Shown here: piece by piece, positions 1 to 10,966 of the stretch
Position numbering within the stretch: the first letter of the stretch is position 1
How the letters are laid out: every line of letters begins with the position of its first letter
Source of the DNA: Myrmaecium sp. VS I D KN 1
Lineage: Eukaryota > Ascomycota > Dothideomycetes > Valsariales > Valsariaceae
Reading direction: 5' to 3'
NCBI GenBank assembly: GCA_019775845.1
Contig: JADQAV010000026.1
Coordinates: forward strand, 310,001-374,000
DNA: 64,000 bases
The notes under the pieces: model-generated
Databases searched by the model: none
Seen by the model: the letters and a program-made list of their open reading frames with translations, nothing else
Told to the model about the DNA's origin: nothing
Program-made: the position numbers and the translations under genes

Positions 1-1649
1 GCCGGTCGGCGGGGACGGACTCGCCCGTCGCGGGCTGGTGATGCGCCTCCCGCTCCACCTTCTCGTACATGGGGGCGTGGCGGTCGCCGCCAACACCGGT
101 GTGTTCGGCCCCGCTGCTCTCGCTGGGCGCCTTGCCCTCCAGCATCTGGCTGTGTTGGGCGATGCCGTGACGCTCGCCCTGGGGGATCTGGTGCTCCTCG
201 CTGGCCGGCTCCGCCTTGGCCGGCGTCCAGGCCAGGTAGTCACGGCGGACCTCGACGTAGTCGTAGGCGAATTCGCCGAGCTGATCGTCGTCCATGCCGA
301 GGAGTTCGGCCTCCTCGGAGGCGCGCAGCTGCAGACCCGGGATCTTGTTGATGGCGAAGGCGATGATGGCGCTGACGACGAAGGCGTAGGCGGTGCAGGC
401 AACGATGTAGGCGATTTGGATGTACATTTGCTTCCAGTTGTGCTGGATCCAGCCACCGTCGATGAGACCCGTGTTGACGCCGTCAAGGCCGATGATGTAG
501 CTCGCGCCGAAGATACCGTTGAAGAAAAGGCCGATCATGCCAGCAACGCCGTGTTCAGCGAACACATCCATCGCGTCGTCGATGCGGATCCAAAACTTGA
601 CTGTTCAAAATCATTAGCACTTAGCCCAGGTGAGAGCCGGGAGAGATCACTCACTTTTGGTGGCAAAGTTGCACACAACACCGGTCACGATACCGAGAAC
701 AACGCTACCCCAAGGTGTGATGAAACCGGAAGCAGGAGTTGCAGCAACGAGACCGGAGATGGTACCGGAACACCAGCCGACCATGGACCACTTGCGAGCC
801 AATCTCCAATCCAGAACAACCCATGCAATCGAGGCGAACATCGCGGTGATGTTGGAGTTCCAGCAGGCCATCGTCGCACGCAGGTTGGCACCGAAAGCCG
901 AACCGCCGTTGAAACCGAGCCATCCGAACCAAAGCAAGACGGTGCCCAAGGTGATGAGGGAGACGTTGTGCGGACGGAAGTTGAGCATCATCTTCTCTTG
1001 ACGGCGGCCGAGGACCCAGGAGTACGCGAGGGCAGACATTCCAGAAGCAATCTCGACGGGCCCCCCACCAGCGTAATCGAGCACACCCCACTTGTAGCCC
1101 CAGCCATTGACGTTCCAGGCCCAGCACGCGATCGGGCAATAGACGATCGTCGCCCAAAAGAAGATGAAAACCATGCAAGGAATCAGTCGTCCACGTTCGG
1201 CAACGGCACCAACGGTGATAGCCGCAGTGACGGCACAAAATTGCATCTGGATCAACCGAGTCAGTTTTTCATCGACTCATTTTGGATTTCGACAGTGCCA
1301 GGATGCATACCTGATAGAAAGCGTAAAGGAGGTCCGGAATCAGCGGGCTACCCGGGCTCGGTGCGCCCAAGGTCTTCATCAAACCGAATTTCTGCAAGTC
1401 ACCGATGAACCCGTTCGTAGCGTACTGGCTGAAGGCCAGCGAGTATCCCCAGAAGTACCATTGGAACGTGATAATGGAGCTGGACGCCATGCACGCCCAG
1501 ATCATCGACAGAGCGGATTTTCGTCGCGCGAGACCGGAGTAGAGGAAGCCGAGGCCAGGCACCATGATCAAGACCATGGCGGAGGCCACGATGATGTAGG
1601 CCTGATCACCGGATTGGTACCATTGGTTCAAGTTCGTGGTATCTACCAT
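1..1649 (-). CDS. meaA: Ammonium permease, Mep1/Mep3/MeaA type (3' end beyond window)
   Basis: Plasma-membrane ammonium transporter of the Amt/Mep/Rh family. Exons are 1311-1649, 655-1246 and <1-600. The joins restore family motifs: YAFYQ joins MQFCAV in phase 0, and ATK joins the DDAMDVFAEHG segment. About 510 residues lie in the window, so little more than the stop codon should be missing. Several membrane helices are visible, and GLGFLYSGLARRK is the first signature. The pore twin-histidine pair reads Glu at about residue 178 (in AGGGPVEIASG) and His at about 327 (in FAEHGVAG). Glu at the first site is known for yeast Mep1/Mep3, whereas Mep2 has His. This points to the low-affinity MeaA-like class rather than a Mep2-like sensor. 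The start at 1649 gives the usual short extracellular N-terminus. The tail is hydrophilic and charged. The gene is identified with high confidence; the paralogue is inferred. Confidence 0.93.
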
Positions 1650-4600
1650 TACATTTCTCCTGTCAGCTCCGTGCTTTTCTTCTCTTTTCTTTTCTCTCTC
1701 TTGAATATATTTGACTCTTTTTGAACAGTGAAGTTGCCGTCTCATCATTCATCGCGCAGTGTGCTTGGCACGTGATGGGGAGATCGAGAACGCCACGTGC
1801 GAACGGATCGGGAAAGGGAAAGCTTGTCGGGTCGGAGAGGCAGCACGGGAAGACTCACCAGAATCACCGCCGAGCTCCGGGTCTGTGCCATTGAAGGTCG
1901 TGGGCGCGCCGACCCACGAGTAAGACATGGTAAGGGAAAGGGGAAAGGCTCGGTGGAGGTGTTGCTGCTGCAGTGCAGTGCGGACGGGGCGGGAGGAGGA
2001 ATGAAGAAACGTCAGGTACGGTGGTTGTCGAGGACAGGCGGCCGAGGAATGCGGATGGACGACCGGGGGAGAGTTGAGAGGGTGAGAGGAGAGGATTGTG
2101 TGTGTCGCACGCAGTTGGCTGGAGGGTTTTTAGACGTACAACGTGAAAGCGGGCGGCCACGGGCTGATATACAAGACGACGGGCAATGGGTAGCGAGCAG
2201 GTCAGATCGGCGGCGGACGGAAGGGCGTTGGGCCAACCATCCAAGCGTTCGACAAGCGTTCAGGACGTCCTAAGTTCAAGTTCGGATTACACGGTCGAAG
2301 CATAAATCGATCAAATCCCGTCCTTATCTTTCCCTCCGCCCAGCCTGGATGCGGAAAGGTAGGCGAGGAGCTGGACCGCGACCAACCCACCGCCGCCGTG
2401 GGGTTCGTGGCGTTACGTCGGCTTTTTCGCCTTTTCGACACGGGACGAGCGCCAAGGTTGAAGGGGTTCCGGCTCAGGTCCCGCTGGCTGGTTGGTTCGT
2501 TTGCCTGTGAGTACGGTGTATGGGTGTATGGATGGAAATAATTCACGACTACCGGTGCCTTACCTCTGTACGTAGTAGTACCTACTCGGTATGACTCGAC
2601 CCGTAAGGGAATTCAAGACTTCCGAGACCTGACCTGCCCGCGCTCCTTGCCAGAGAATCTGCTAGACGCTACGGTGTAACGATAATAGGTAGGGCCTTTC
2701 CTCTCACCGCAACGAGTATCTTACAGCGAATCATCCCAGTATCATGCAACAAGTATCCCGCAAAAACATTCATTTCATCTTCACTTTCCATTCATCTCTC
2801 ACAATCTCATAAGTAAAAAAAGAAGATGACGGGCGACCATCATCCCACAGGCACCGTAACCGTTTTCGACAGGGCCAGCGAAGGGGTTAGGGAGGGAGAA
2901 GCCGTTCCCAGCACGCGATTGGCCGATCCCTTATCTCGGGGGCCTTTTGTTTTATTCACGGCCTTACGCAAACCGCACGATACGCCGGCCGTCCATTGGG
3001 CCGGGGGGGTGGGGTGGAGGCGCTTGCTGCCACGATCCCGAAAGCGCCATGGTCCATGGTCCCGCCCGAGCCCCTGCCGTCACCCGTTCCACGCCTGAGG
3101 AAGGGCGGCGAGCTAAGACTTTGCCAAGCAAGCGGGCCCGGCGGCGGAAGGAAAATCAGCCGCCGCTCATTGGCCGTCGCGGACGTCCAGAGATAAGAGT
3201 GCCCATCGCCGAGCCAATGTCAATGGCCATCCAACACCGAGCGAAGGAAGCTGATGCAGGCGATCTGCTGGTCAAGCGTGCGGATGAGGGTAAAGTTACA
3301 AGCTGCCCGCATGCAACTGGCTGTCAAAAAGCCTGCTTTTATCTGGAGTCCTGGGGGCTGGGGTAGCGATCTGGGGATGGGCCCCGAAAGGGAAGGAACA
3401 GGAAGCAACAGTCACGTAAGCACCAGAGAGCATGGTCCCAGGTCAAAAACGATGACGGATCGCCCACCATGTTGCGTGGTATGTATGTGCATACTTGTCG
3501 ATACGATCATGACCAGGCTGCGCCGTGCTCTGCTGCGCATCAGGAAACACTCCGGCGACGCGAGTATTGGAGTATGCAAGGCCCTCCTGAGAGATGACGA
3601 TTCCAAGAGCACGTCCATCCGCGTCAGGCTCATCAGGAGTCCGGGCACGTTTTGAAAGAATCGTATCGAGGCGGACAGAGCGGTTTGGCCTCGGGCGAAT
3701 GGTGATCAGCATGTCCGATGTGGTTTATATCGCTCGGCCGCGAGAAAAGGCTTGCTGGTGGCTTCGTGCTGGTCGAAATCCCACGGTTGAAGTCCCGTCT
3801 TAGTTGACGCAGCTCGTAAATACTGTAGTTCAGATACTATAGTCGGATGTGGGTGAGCGGATATCACAAGGCTCGGATGAGGACAAGCAAAGGTGAGGCT
3901 GCTGCTGCAACAGTTTCGCAACCTGCAGCGCCCGTGGGGTCCAGCAACCAGACAGAGCATGCTTGGCCGCTGCACCGGTCCTACTACACCTCACCATCAC
4001 TGGAGATGGTAGATAGGTAGTGACCCCCTGAACGGCCCTTCGCCCAGGACGGAGACGCGGGGAAGGAAAAGACCCTGGGAGTATGAGGTACACATGCGGT
4101 TTGTCTGTATCGCTCCAGCCAAAAACCCACGCGCGTTATCGAGCGTGGGAGGTCCCCGGGGGGTCGGTGCGGGAGGGGTGTTGACATAACGTCTTTAGCA
4201 GTCTCATCGCGATAAGTAGTACCGGTAATTGATGGAGTAGTTAAGGATGGAGGTGCCCGCAGCCGGCCCCGGATGAAATGGGATGGTGAGGGGCGCGCCT
4301 CGTGGCTCTGCGGATGTGCCGGTGCTCCGTAACTCCAGAGATGAGCTATTACCGCGTTTAGGTAGTGAATTGTAGGTAAATACCCCAAGTATTGAAGCAG
4401 ACGCGCGGCGCGACCTTCTTCTTTTATCTCCCTCTCTAATTGAACACCTATAGTACACATCAGTATCCCACACTTACGCGCGCAAACGCTTCGCAAAACG
4501 TACATCGGCCCGCCTCTGCCTGTTCACGGAAGAATAGAAAGGGAGCGGTTCGCCTTCCACAATCGACCTAGCGGAGTGTGGGCTCTCTTCACACCTCACT

Positions 4601-5237
4601 TCCTGCTCCACTCTCTCTGCGACGACGTTCCAGGCTCTGGGTTTTCCCCGAAATCGGCCATGTCTCTACTGTACCTAGTCCAGTCCCTGACGGTACCTCG
4701 ACCTAAGGCACCGATTTACTAAAATACGTATTTGCGGGCCCCAACGCGGGCTGTTGCGGGGAGGCTAGACAATTTCTCGGAACCGCAAGGCTTGTTTGGA
4801 GGTTGGTGCTAATTTATAGTAAAAGAGAGCCTGTGCTGCGCCCTTCGTTCGACGTCTCCTCTACCTTACATATGGACCGGATGAACGTCATCACCCTCAC
4901 TCACTTCACACACTCATCCCGTTTCTTCATCCCGTGTCCGTTCGGGATGCCGAAAGGATTGACAAGGCTGAAGGAGTGCAGGAAGGGCTTGCCGACCGAC
5001 CGGCTGTCTTCCACGCACTTTTCTTCGGCTCATGGACTATGGGACGACGTGACGATTGACGGCATAGCGCTTTGCGCGGGAAGATGGATAGGTCCTGGTT
5101 GACGACATTCTCCTCTTCGAGGGATTGTGCAGAGCTACCTCAAGCCAATACAAGCAAGAAGGGTTGCTGCAGGTTAACTATTTTGTAGAGGCCTATAGTA
5201 TTAGTGCTTTAGTTGTTTAGGTAGGGGCATAGGTAAG

Positions 5238-5282
5238 TACATGCTACACACCTCAGGCACTACATGCTACCCAGGCACTACA
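5238..5282. repeat. Interleaved short direct repeats
   Basis: TACATGCTAC occurs at 5238-5247 and 5261-5270. AGGCACTACA occurs at 5255-5264 and 5273-5282. It is a degenerate tandem patch in intergenic DNA with no function suggested. Confidence 0.7.
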
Positions 5283-5434
5283 GGATGACCAGTCGCCTCG
5301 TCGCGACTCAGGCCGACGTCAGTCAAAGCCTCATACATCCGCATCTACTATATTCGCTTTCTTACAACTTGGTTCACGGCACGCAACAGCAAAAGAAGAC
5401 TGCTTTGCATTCAATGAAGTTTTTAGTACTTATT

Positions 5435-5462
5435 AGTACTGTAGTAGTACTGTAGTAGTATT
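5435..5462. repeat. 11-bp tandem repeat, about 2.5 copies
   Basis: The unit AGTACTGTAGT is repeated twice (5435-5445 and 5446-5456), followed by a partial third copy. It is intergenic, near the likely 3' UTR of the AT-hook gene on the minus strand. Confidence 0.75.
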
Positions 5463-5714
5463 GAGGCTACTCGACTATCTCAGTAGTGGTCTGAAGACTT
5501 CACTTTTCATTAAAGCCAAACATGCTGTCGCTCTTCTTTCTTTTAGACAGGTCAACAACTGTTGCCTTTTCCACAATGTGGTCTTTCATGAAAACAAATT
5601 TTCCCACCGCCTGGCTGCTTTCGTCACCTTTTGCTTTTGGTGTCATTGCAGCGATTTGTAATGAGTCCAGAGAAAAGTAAGAGTCCCTTGAATCATCACC
5701 ATCCGATAGGAAGG

Positions 5715-6226
5715 TCAAGCTTCGTTTTGGGTAGCGTCATCACCGGTATCCTCCATCTTGGTCTTCTTGGTAGGGGATTCCTCGCCCGGCTCGGCCTTGG
5801 GCTTGCGGCCACGCTTGGGGGTCCTCTTCGGCGTCTCTGGAAGCGGATTGCCATCCTCGTCGACTTTCTTCTTCCGTGGGCCGCGCTTCCTAGGAGTCTT
5901 GGGAGCAGGCTCGCCATCCTCGGTAGAGGCGGCAGGGCCGACGTTGGAGGCGCCGCTCATCATAGCTTCGATGTCGGTCTTGAACTGGCCGGGCAGTTTC
6001 TGAATCATCCGCTGGCAAGCCACGACGGTGCGGCCTTCGGGGATAGGAGCAGTCTTCCAGTCAATCGGGAGGCTGCCGCGTTCCATAAGCAGGACGAGAT
6101 AGGTAAGCTAATTAGAAGTCAGTCAACAGTTAGTTTGACATGTCTTAGTAGAGGATTGCGTACCTTGTCCCGGTCAGACCAAGGCTTCCTTGACGAGTCG
6201 CCATTGCCTTGCTCGGTGGTGTCCAT
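5715..6226 (-). CDS. Small nuclear AT-hook protein, uncharacterised
   Basis: Exons 6164-6226 and 5715-6107 give 151 residues. The first 60 or so residues hold a compact domain beginning SRKPWSDRDKLTYLVLL and ending VACQRMIQKLP, a shape I recall from many small fungal proteins of unknown role, with a helix pattern that could be Myb/SANT-like. The C-terminal half is basic and carries two AT-hook-like motifs, TPRKRGPRKKK and TPKRGRKPK, which suggest minor-groove binding at AT-rich DNA in the nucleus. It ends in an acidic tail. A different start is possible: an upstream ATG (MTIPQ, near 6302) can be joined in frame to this exon through an intron ending GCAAG, adding seven residues. The gene is divergent from NMA111. 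Its function is unknown; DNA binding is inferred from the AT-hooks only. Confidence 0.72.
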
Positions 6227-7180
6227 GGTGGCTTGCAGACTAGTCAGTATCCTCAATGCTGGATGGGAGCCTGGAAGATCTGCCTACCTTGAGGAATTGT
6301 CATGACAAAAAGAAATGCAGGAGATCTCAGGAATAGCTGGAGAGAAGCAGATCTGTGAAGAGCCGATGTAGAGAGTGTTATAGGAAGAGAAGGACGGGGA
6401 AAGAAGCAGTTAGAGGAGGTTTATATAGACAGCCAAGCAAACATCCTGGTCAACGAAGCAATACTCATACATCAACAGACCATCATTGACCTGCCCTGCC
6501 GTGCCGTGCCGTCTCAGGTCCATTGAGTTTGCATGTGATAGGAGTGGTTACTTGCTTTGCCTGGCAAACATCAAATACCTTGGAAACACTTCACTGAGCA
6601 GGAAGATGGCAATGTACCTGCAGAATGGCAGAATGTTGACCATATTCATTATGCCTGCGCGCACATCGTTACCATCACTGCGGAGACTGGTGTGTGGTGT
6701 TGAGGTACGGAACAGAGGAATAGAAGGACCCTTTCGACGATCGACCAACCGGGGAGCGCGGCGGATGACCCGTTAGCGCAGCCATCGAACAGATTGTTCA
6801 CGACAAGCACTTCAGGTTCCCAGCGTCTTGATCCACCCTCGCCATCCGCCGGCAGTCGCTTTTTTTGCTGTAACCAGGCTGCTGTACCATCGCGACGTCG
6901 TGGTAGTCACTTACCACAGCCCCTCCTTCTCCTCTGGATGAATATTAGCTGCCGCCTTACTGCGCTGCGCCTACATCCCCGTCCGGTCCGTTTCACTACT
7001 CGCAGACTGCTCGGTCCCTCCCAAGCCTCCATCGCGCCAAGAGCGTACTCGACAGCTCTTCAGATCACCCACGGCGTATCACATCCCTTCCGCCCACTCC
7101 AATCGGCTCGCCCGGTCGTGCTGCATAATCTCGCCTTCGCTCGGCGGCGTGATCATCAAAGCGCCTCGCATCGTCCCAGC
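6227..7180. promoter_or_regulatory. Intergenic region between the AT-hook gene and NMA111
   Basis: This is the divergent 5' region of the two genes. An open frame runs upstream of the NMA111 start from about 6794, but its Arg/Ser-rich composition does not look like part of the protease, and I treat it as 5' UTR. No other gene is seen. Confidence 0.5.
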
Positions 7181-10100
7181 ATGGACACCAATGGAGATTA
7201 CCGGTCAAAACGCAAGCAACCGCCTACTTCTCCAGCACATAATCGCCCGATCAAGCAATTGCGGCCGGAGGCAGAGAACGCTGCTTTGATCCCCGAGGAG
7301 GCCTCGAACGGCATTTATCATAACGGCATCACGAGCCCGATGGACGTGGAAGTTGCCGCGGTGGACCACCCACACGTTGCGGACACCCATGATACTGTGG
7401 AATGGCAGAGGACGATAGAGAAGGTTGTGCGGAATGTGGTTTCCATTCATTTCTGTCAGACCTGTTCCTTTGATACCGATGCTGCCGTTTCGAGTGAGGC
7501 TACTGGCTTCGTTGTGGATGCGGAGAGAGGCTTCATTCTTACAAATAGGGTAACTAGCTCACGCAAAAGAGAAGGAAGATGTTCCGCTAACCTTTTTTGC
7601 AGCACGTCGTCGGAGCCGGTCCGTTCTGGGGCTACTGTATATTCGATAACCATGAGGAGTGTGACGTCTATCCTGTCTACCGCGATCCAGTCCATGACTT
7701 TGGTATCCTTCGTTTTAACCCCAAGCATATCCGCTACATGAAACTCGACCAGCTGGAGCTGCGGCCGGACTTGGCTCGTGTCGGCGCGGAGATCAGGGTC
7801 GTCGGTAATGATGCCGGAGAAAAGCTCAGTATCCTCTCTGGCGTGATCAGTCGTCTAGATCGTAACGCTCCTGAATACGGCGAGGGCTATAGTGACTTCA
7901 ACACCAACTACATACAGGCGGCTGCCGCAGCCAGTGGTGGTAGTTCTGGATCGCCGGTTGTCAATAAGGATGGATTCGCGGTTGCCCTGCAGGCTGGTGG
8001 TCGTGCGGATGGTGCTGCCACAGACTATTTCCTGCCGCTGGATCGTCCCCTAAGAGCCCTTGAATGCATAAGAAAGGGCATTCCCGTAAGCCGAGGTACC
8101 ATCCAAGTCCAGTGGATTCTCAAGCCATTCGATGAATGCCGTAGGCTAGGGTTGACTGCGGAGTGGGAGCAGAAGATGCGGGAGGAATTTCCCAAGGAGA
8201 CTGGTATGTTGGTAGCGGAAGTTGTACTTCCCAAGGGCCCTGCAGACCAGAAGATCGCGGAAGGGGACTTGCTCCTCAGCGTCAACGGCGAGCTCCTCAC
8301 GCAGTTTGTCCGTCTAGATGCCATACTAGACAGCAACGTCGGCAAGCAGTTGTCCATGGTAATCCAGCGCGGTGGCCAGGACATTGAAATCAAGCTAGAC
8401 GTGGGAAATCTGCACGATATCACTCCCGATAGATTTGTCACTGTTGCAGGTGCCGCCTTCCATGACATTTCATACCAGCAAGCTCGTCTCTATGCCATTG
8501 CGACCAAGGATGTTGGCGTGTTTGTCTGTGAGTCGGCCGGGTCCTTCAGATTCGATGGTAGTGACTCCGGGTGGCTGGTCCAGTCGGTCGACAACAAAGA
8601 CACACCCAACTTGGCTGCCTTCATCGAGGTCATGAAGACCATTCCCGGTGAGTTTCCAAGCACCCAATCCGCTTGTAGCATGGCTAACATATGGTAGATC
8701 GTGCGCGCGTTGTGTGCACGTATAAGCATCTGCATGACTTACATACCCTCCATACCAGTATTCTTACGATCGACCGTCACTGGAACTCGAAGATGAGAAT
8801 GGCCGTTCGCAACGACGAGACCGGACTTTGGGATTACAGCGAGCTGGCAGACTCCTTGCCGCCTGTTCCACCCCAACCGAAGAAGGCCAACTTCATCCAG
8901 ATGGACACCAGGAAATCGAAAGCTGTCGACATCATCAGGAGTTTTGTCCGGGTCTCTGCCTCCATGCCGATCAAGCTTGACGGTTTCCCGCGGGCGAAGA
9001 AGGTCGGGTATGGCTTAGTGGTTGATGCTGAAAAGGGTCTGGTCATCGTTTCCAGAGCCATTGTTCCTTACGACATGTGCGACATCTCTCTGACCATCGC
9101 CGACTCCATCATTGTGGATGCTCGTGTAGTCTTCATGCACCCGTTGCAGAACTACGCTATAATCAGATATGATCCGTCACTTGTTGACGCGCCGGTGAAG
9201 ACGCCGACGTTAGCTACTGATTTCATCAAGCAGGGCGAGGACACTGTTTTCTTCGGCTTCAACCAGAATCTCCGACCGGTAGTTGCAAAGACCGAAGTTA
9301 CGGACATCACTACCGTTGCTATCCCCGCCAGCGCTTCCACTCCTCGCTATCGGGCCATCAACTTGGATGCGGTCACGGTGGATACTAACCTTGCCACACA
9401 ATGTGGCAGCGGTGTTCTTGTTGCCGACGATGGTACCGTCAGGGCGCTGTGGCTAACCTACCTTGGAGAACGGTCGTCCCACAGTGGAAAGGACATGGAA
9501 TACCATCTTGGTCTTGCCACGCCAATGATTCTTCCTGTCCTCAAGGAGATTCAGAAGGGTATCACTCCCAAGCTCAGGATCCTCAATGTCGAAACGCATA
9601 CCGTTCAAATGAGCCAATGCCGTGTGATGGGGGTCTCGGAAGGTAATGATTCTCCGTCAAACGCACTCTGAGATATTTGCGATACTAACTGAGGACTAGA
9701 TTGGATTGAGCGAGTACAGCGTGAGGATCTCGAGCGACATCAGCTTTTCATGGTCCGCAAGGTCGACTCTGGGCACCACGAGAATGGCCTTCAAGAGGGC
9801 GATATCATCCTTACCTTGAACGGCAAGCTCATCACTCGCGTACAGCACCTCGACATTATGTATGACCACGAAATTCTTGAGGCCGTCATTGTCCGTCGCC
9901 GCAAGCAGATCACCATCAAGGTGCCCACAGTCCCTACGGAAGATCTCGAGACCAAGCGCGCAGTTCTCTTCTGCGGAGCCGTTTTACACGCTCCGCACCA
10001 CGCTGTCCGTCAACAGATCAGCAAGATCCACTCGGACATCTACATCTCGGGCCGGATGCGCGGCTCTCCCGCATACGCTTACGGCCTGGCCCCGACGAAC

Positions 10101-10418
10101 TTCCTGACGCACGTCAACGGCGTGGCGACGCCGGACCTCACCTCGTTCCTGAGGGAGGTCAAGAAGATCAAGGACAACGAGTACTTCCGGCTCAAGGTCG
10201 TCACGTTCGACAACGTGCCCTGGGTGGCGACGCTGAAGAAGAACGAGCATTACTTCCCGACCATGGAGTTCGTCAAGAACGACGCGGAGCCGTTGGGCTG
10301 GCAGCGCATCCTGCACGAGTGCGAGGCCGGTGGCGCCGGCGAGATGATGATGGACACGGATGAGGTGCAGGCGGACGGGGACGTCGCTGCGGAGCCGGAG
10401 CGTCGGTTGGTGCAGTGA
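7181..10418 (+). CDS. nma111: HtrA-type nuclear serine protease NMA111
   Basis: Pro-apoptotic serine protease of the HtrA family. In yeast Nma111 is nuclear and cleaves the inhibitor-of-apoptosis protein Bir1. Exons are 7181-7549, 7603-8647, 8698-9642 and 9700-10418, giving 1025 residues, the usual length for this duplicated family. The first protease domain has a complete triad: His124 in TNRHVV, Asp155 in VHDFGILRF, and Ser238 in [12 protein letters not shown]-like segments follow, with [13 protein letters not shown] in the first half and [13 protein letters not shown] near 9800. The second protease-like domain, roughly residues 500-760, lacks an obvious triad, as is normal. Basic residues near the N-terminus (RSKRKQ) could act as a nuclear signal. 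The start at 7181 is the first ATG giving the typical MDTNG N-terminus; an in-frame extension upstream looks non-coding. Confidence 0.97.
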
Positions 10419-10966
10419 TTGTTTGCCTCGGAAGGAACCGTTTCCTCTGTAGGGATTCATACGGTTGGAGGCTCTGTAAGATTAAGGAAGATATTGGTAC
10501 GATGTGGGGATAGGAAATGTTATGGGTGCGGGGAGAGTTGTTGACTTCACCGGATCTTTACAGGGGGGAGAATAAAATGCTGGTCAGTCTCTGCCAAACC
10601 GCTCCGGTTGACGGGACGGTACGGTTCGTAGCTTGCATTTAGGTTGTTCTATCTAGACATGCTATAAACGCATCAGTGATGCGGTTAGAAGGAAGTACAC
10701 AAAAAAAAGCCCGAATGTTCGACGGTAGTAGCATCTCATCAGGCGACGAATATAAAACCATGGGTATTCATCTATAGCCGAACAACTAGCTAGCAAGTTA
10801 ATACGTGTAGAACAAAAGCTTCCCGTGTCTTCTCGACAACAGGCCAATGGTCCAAGACACCAGAAATACCAAATGAGATTTCACACCGGGAAAAAAAAGT
10901 AAAAAATAAACCAACCAGGTGTTGCTGCTGTTGCTGATGCTGATGATGCTCTGCACCTACTCAATC
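10419..10966. other. Convergent intergenic spacer, NMA111/EXO5
   Basis: This holds the 3' flanks of two convergent genes. I see nothing beyond AT-rich, UTR-like sequence and a few A-runs. Confidence 0.6.

Larger units (their letters stand above)
1650..5714. promoter_or_regulatory. 4-kb gene-free region upstream of the ammonium permease, with HGATAR sites
   Basis: I find no open frame here with recognisable protein character; the frames present are short, on both strands, and of random composition. HGATAR motifs, the binding consensus of AreA/NIT2 nitrogen GATA factors, occur at 2323-2328 (minus), 2681-2685 (plus), 2930-2935 (minus), 3192-3197 (plus) and 4211-4216 (plus). The 3' part, from about 5460, is probably the 3' UTR of the AT-hook gene. 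The permease makes nitrogen control plausible, but short GATA motifs occur often by chance and the nearest is about 670 bp from the start codon. Confidence 0.4.

Noticed and set aside
38-1408. Long open frame on the plus strand over the ammonium permease
   Set aside because: It lies opposite the permease exons and reads through both introns. Its composition follows the antisense codons and it has no family motif.
2826-5102. Several short frames in the 4-kb spacer as small genes
   Set aside because: None has a recognisable domain, ordered composition or splice structure; they overlap on both strands.
6794-7180. N-terminal extension of NMA111
   Set aside because: In frame with the gene, but Arg/Ser-rich, with no similarity to the family, and the ATG at 7181 gives the standard N-terminus.
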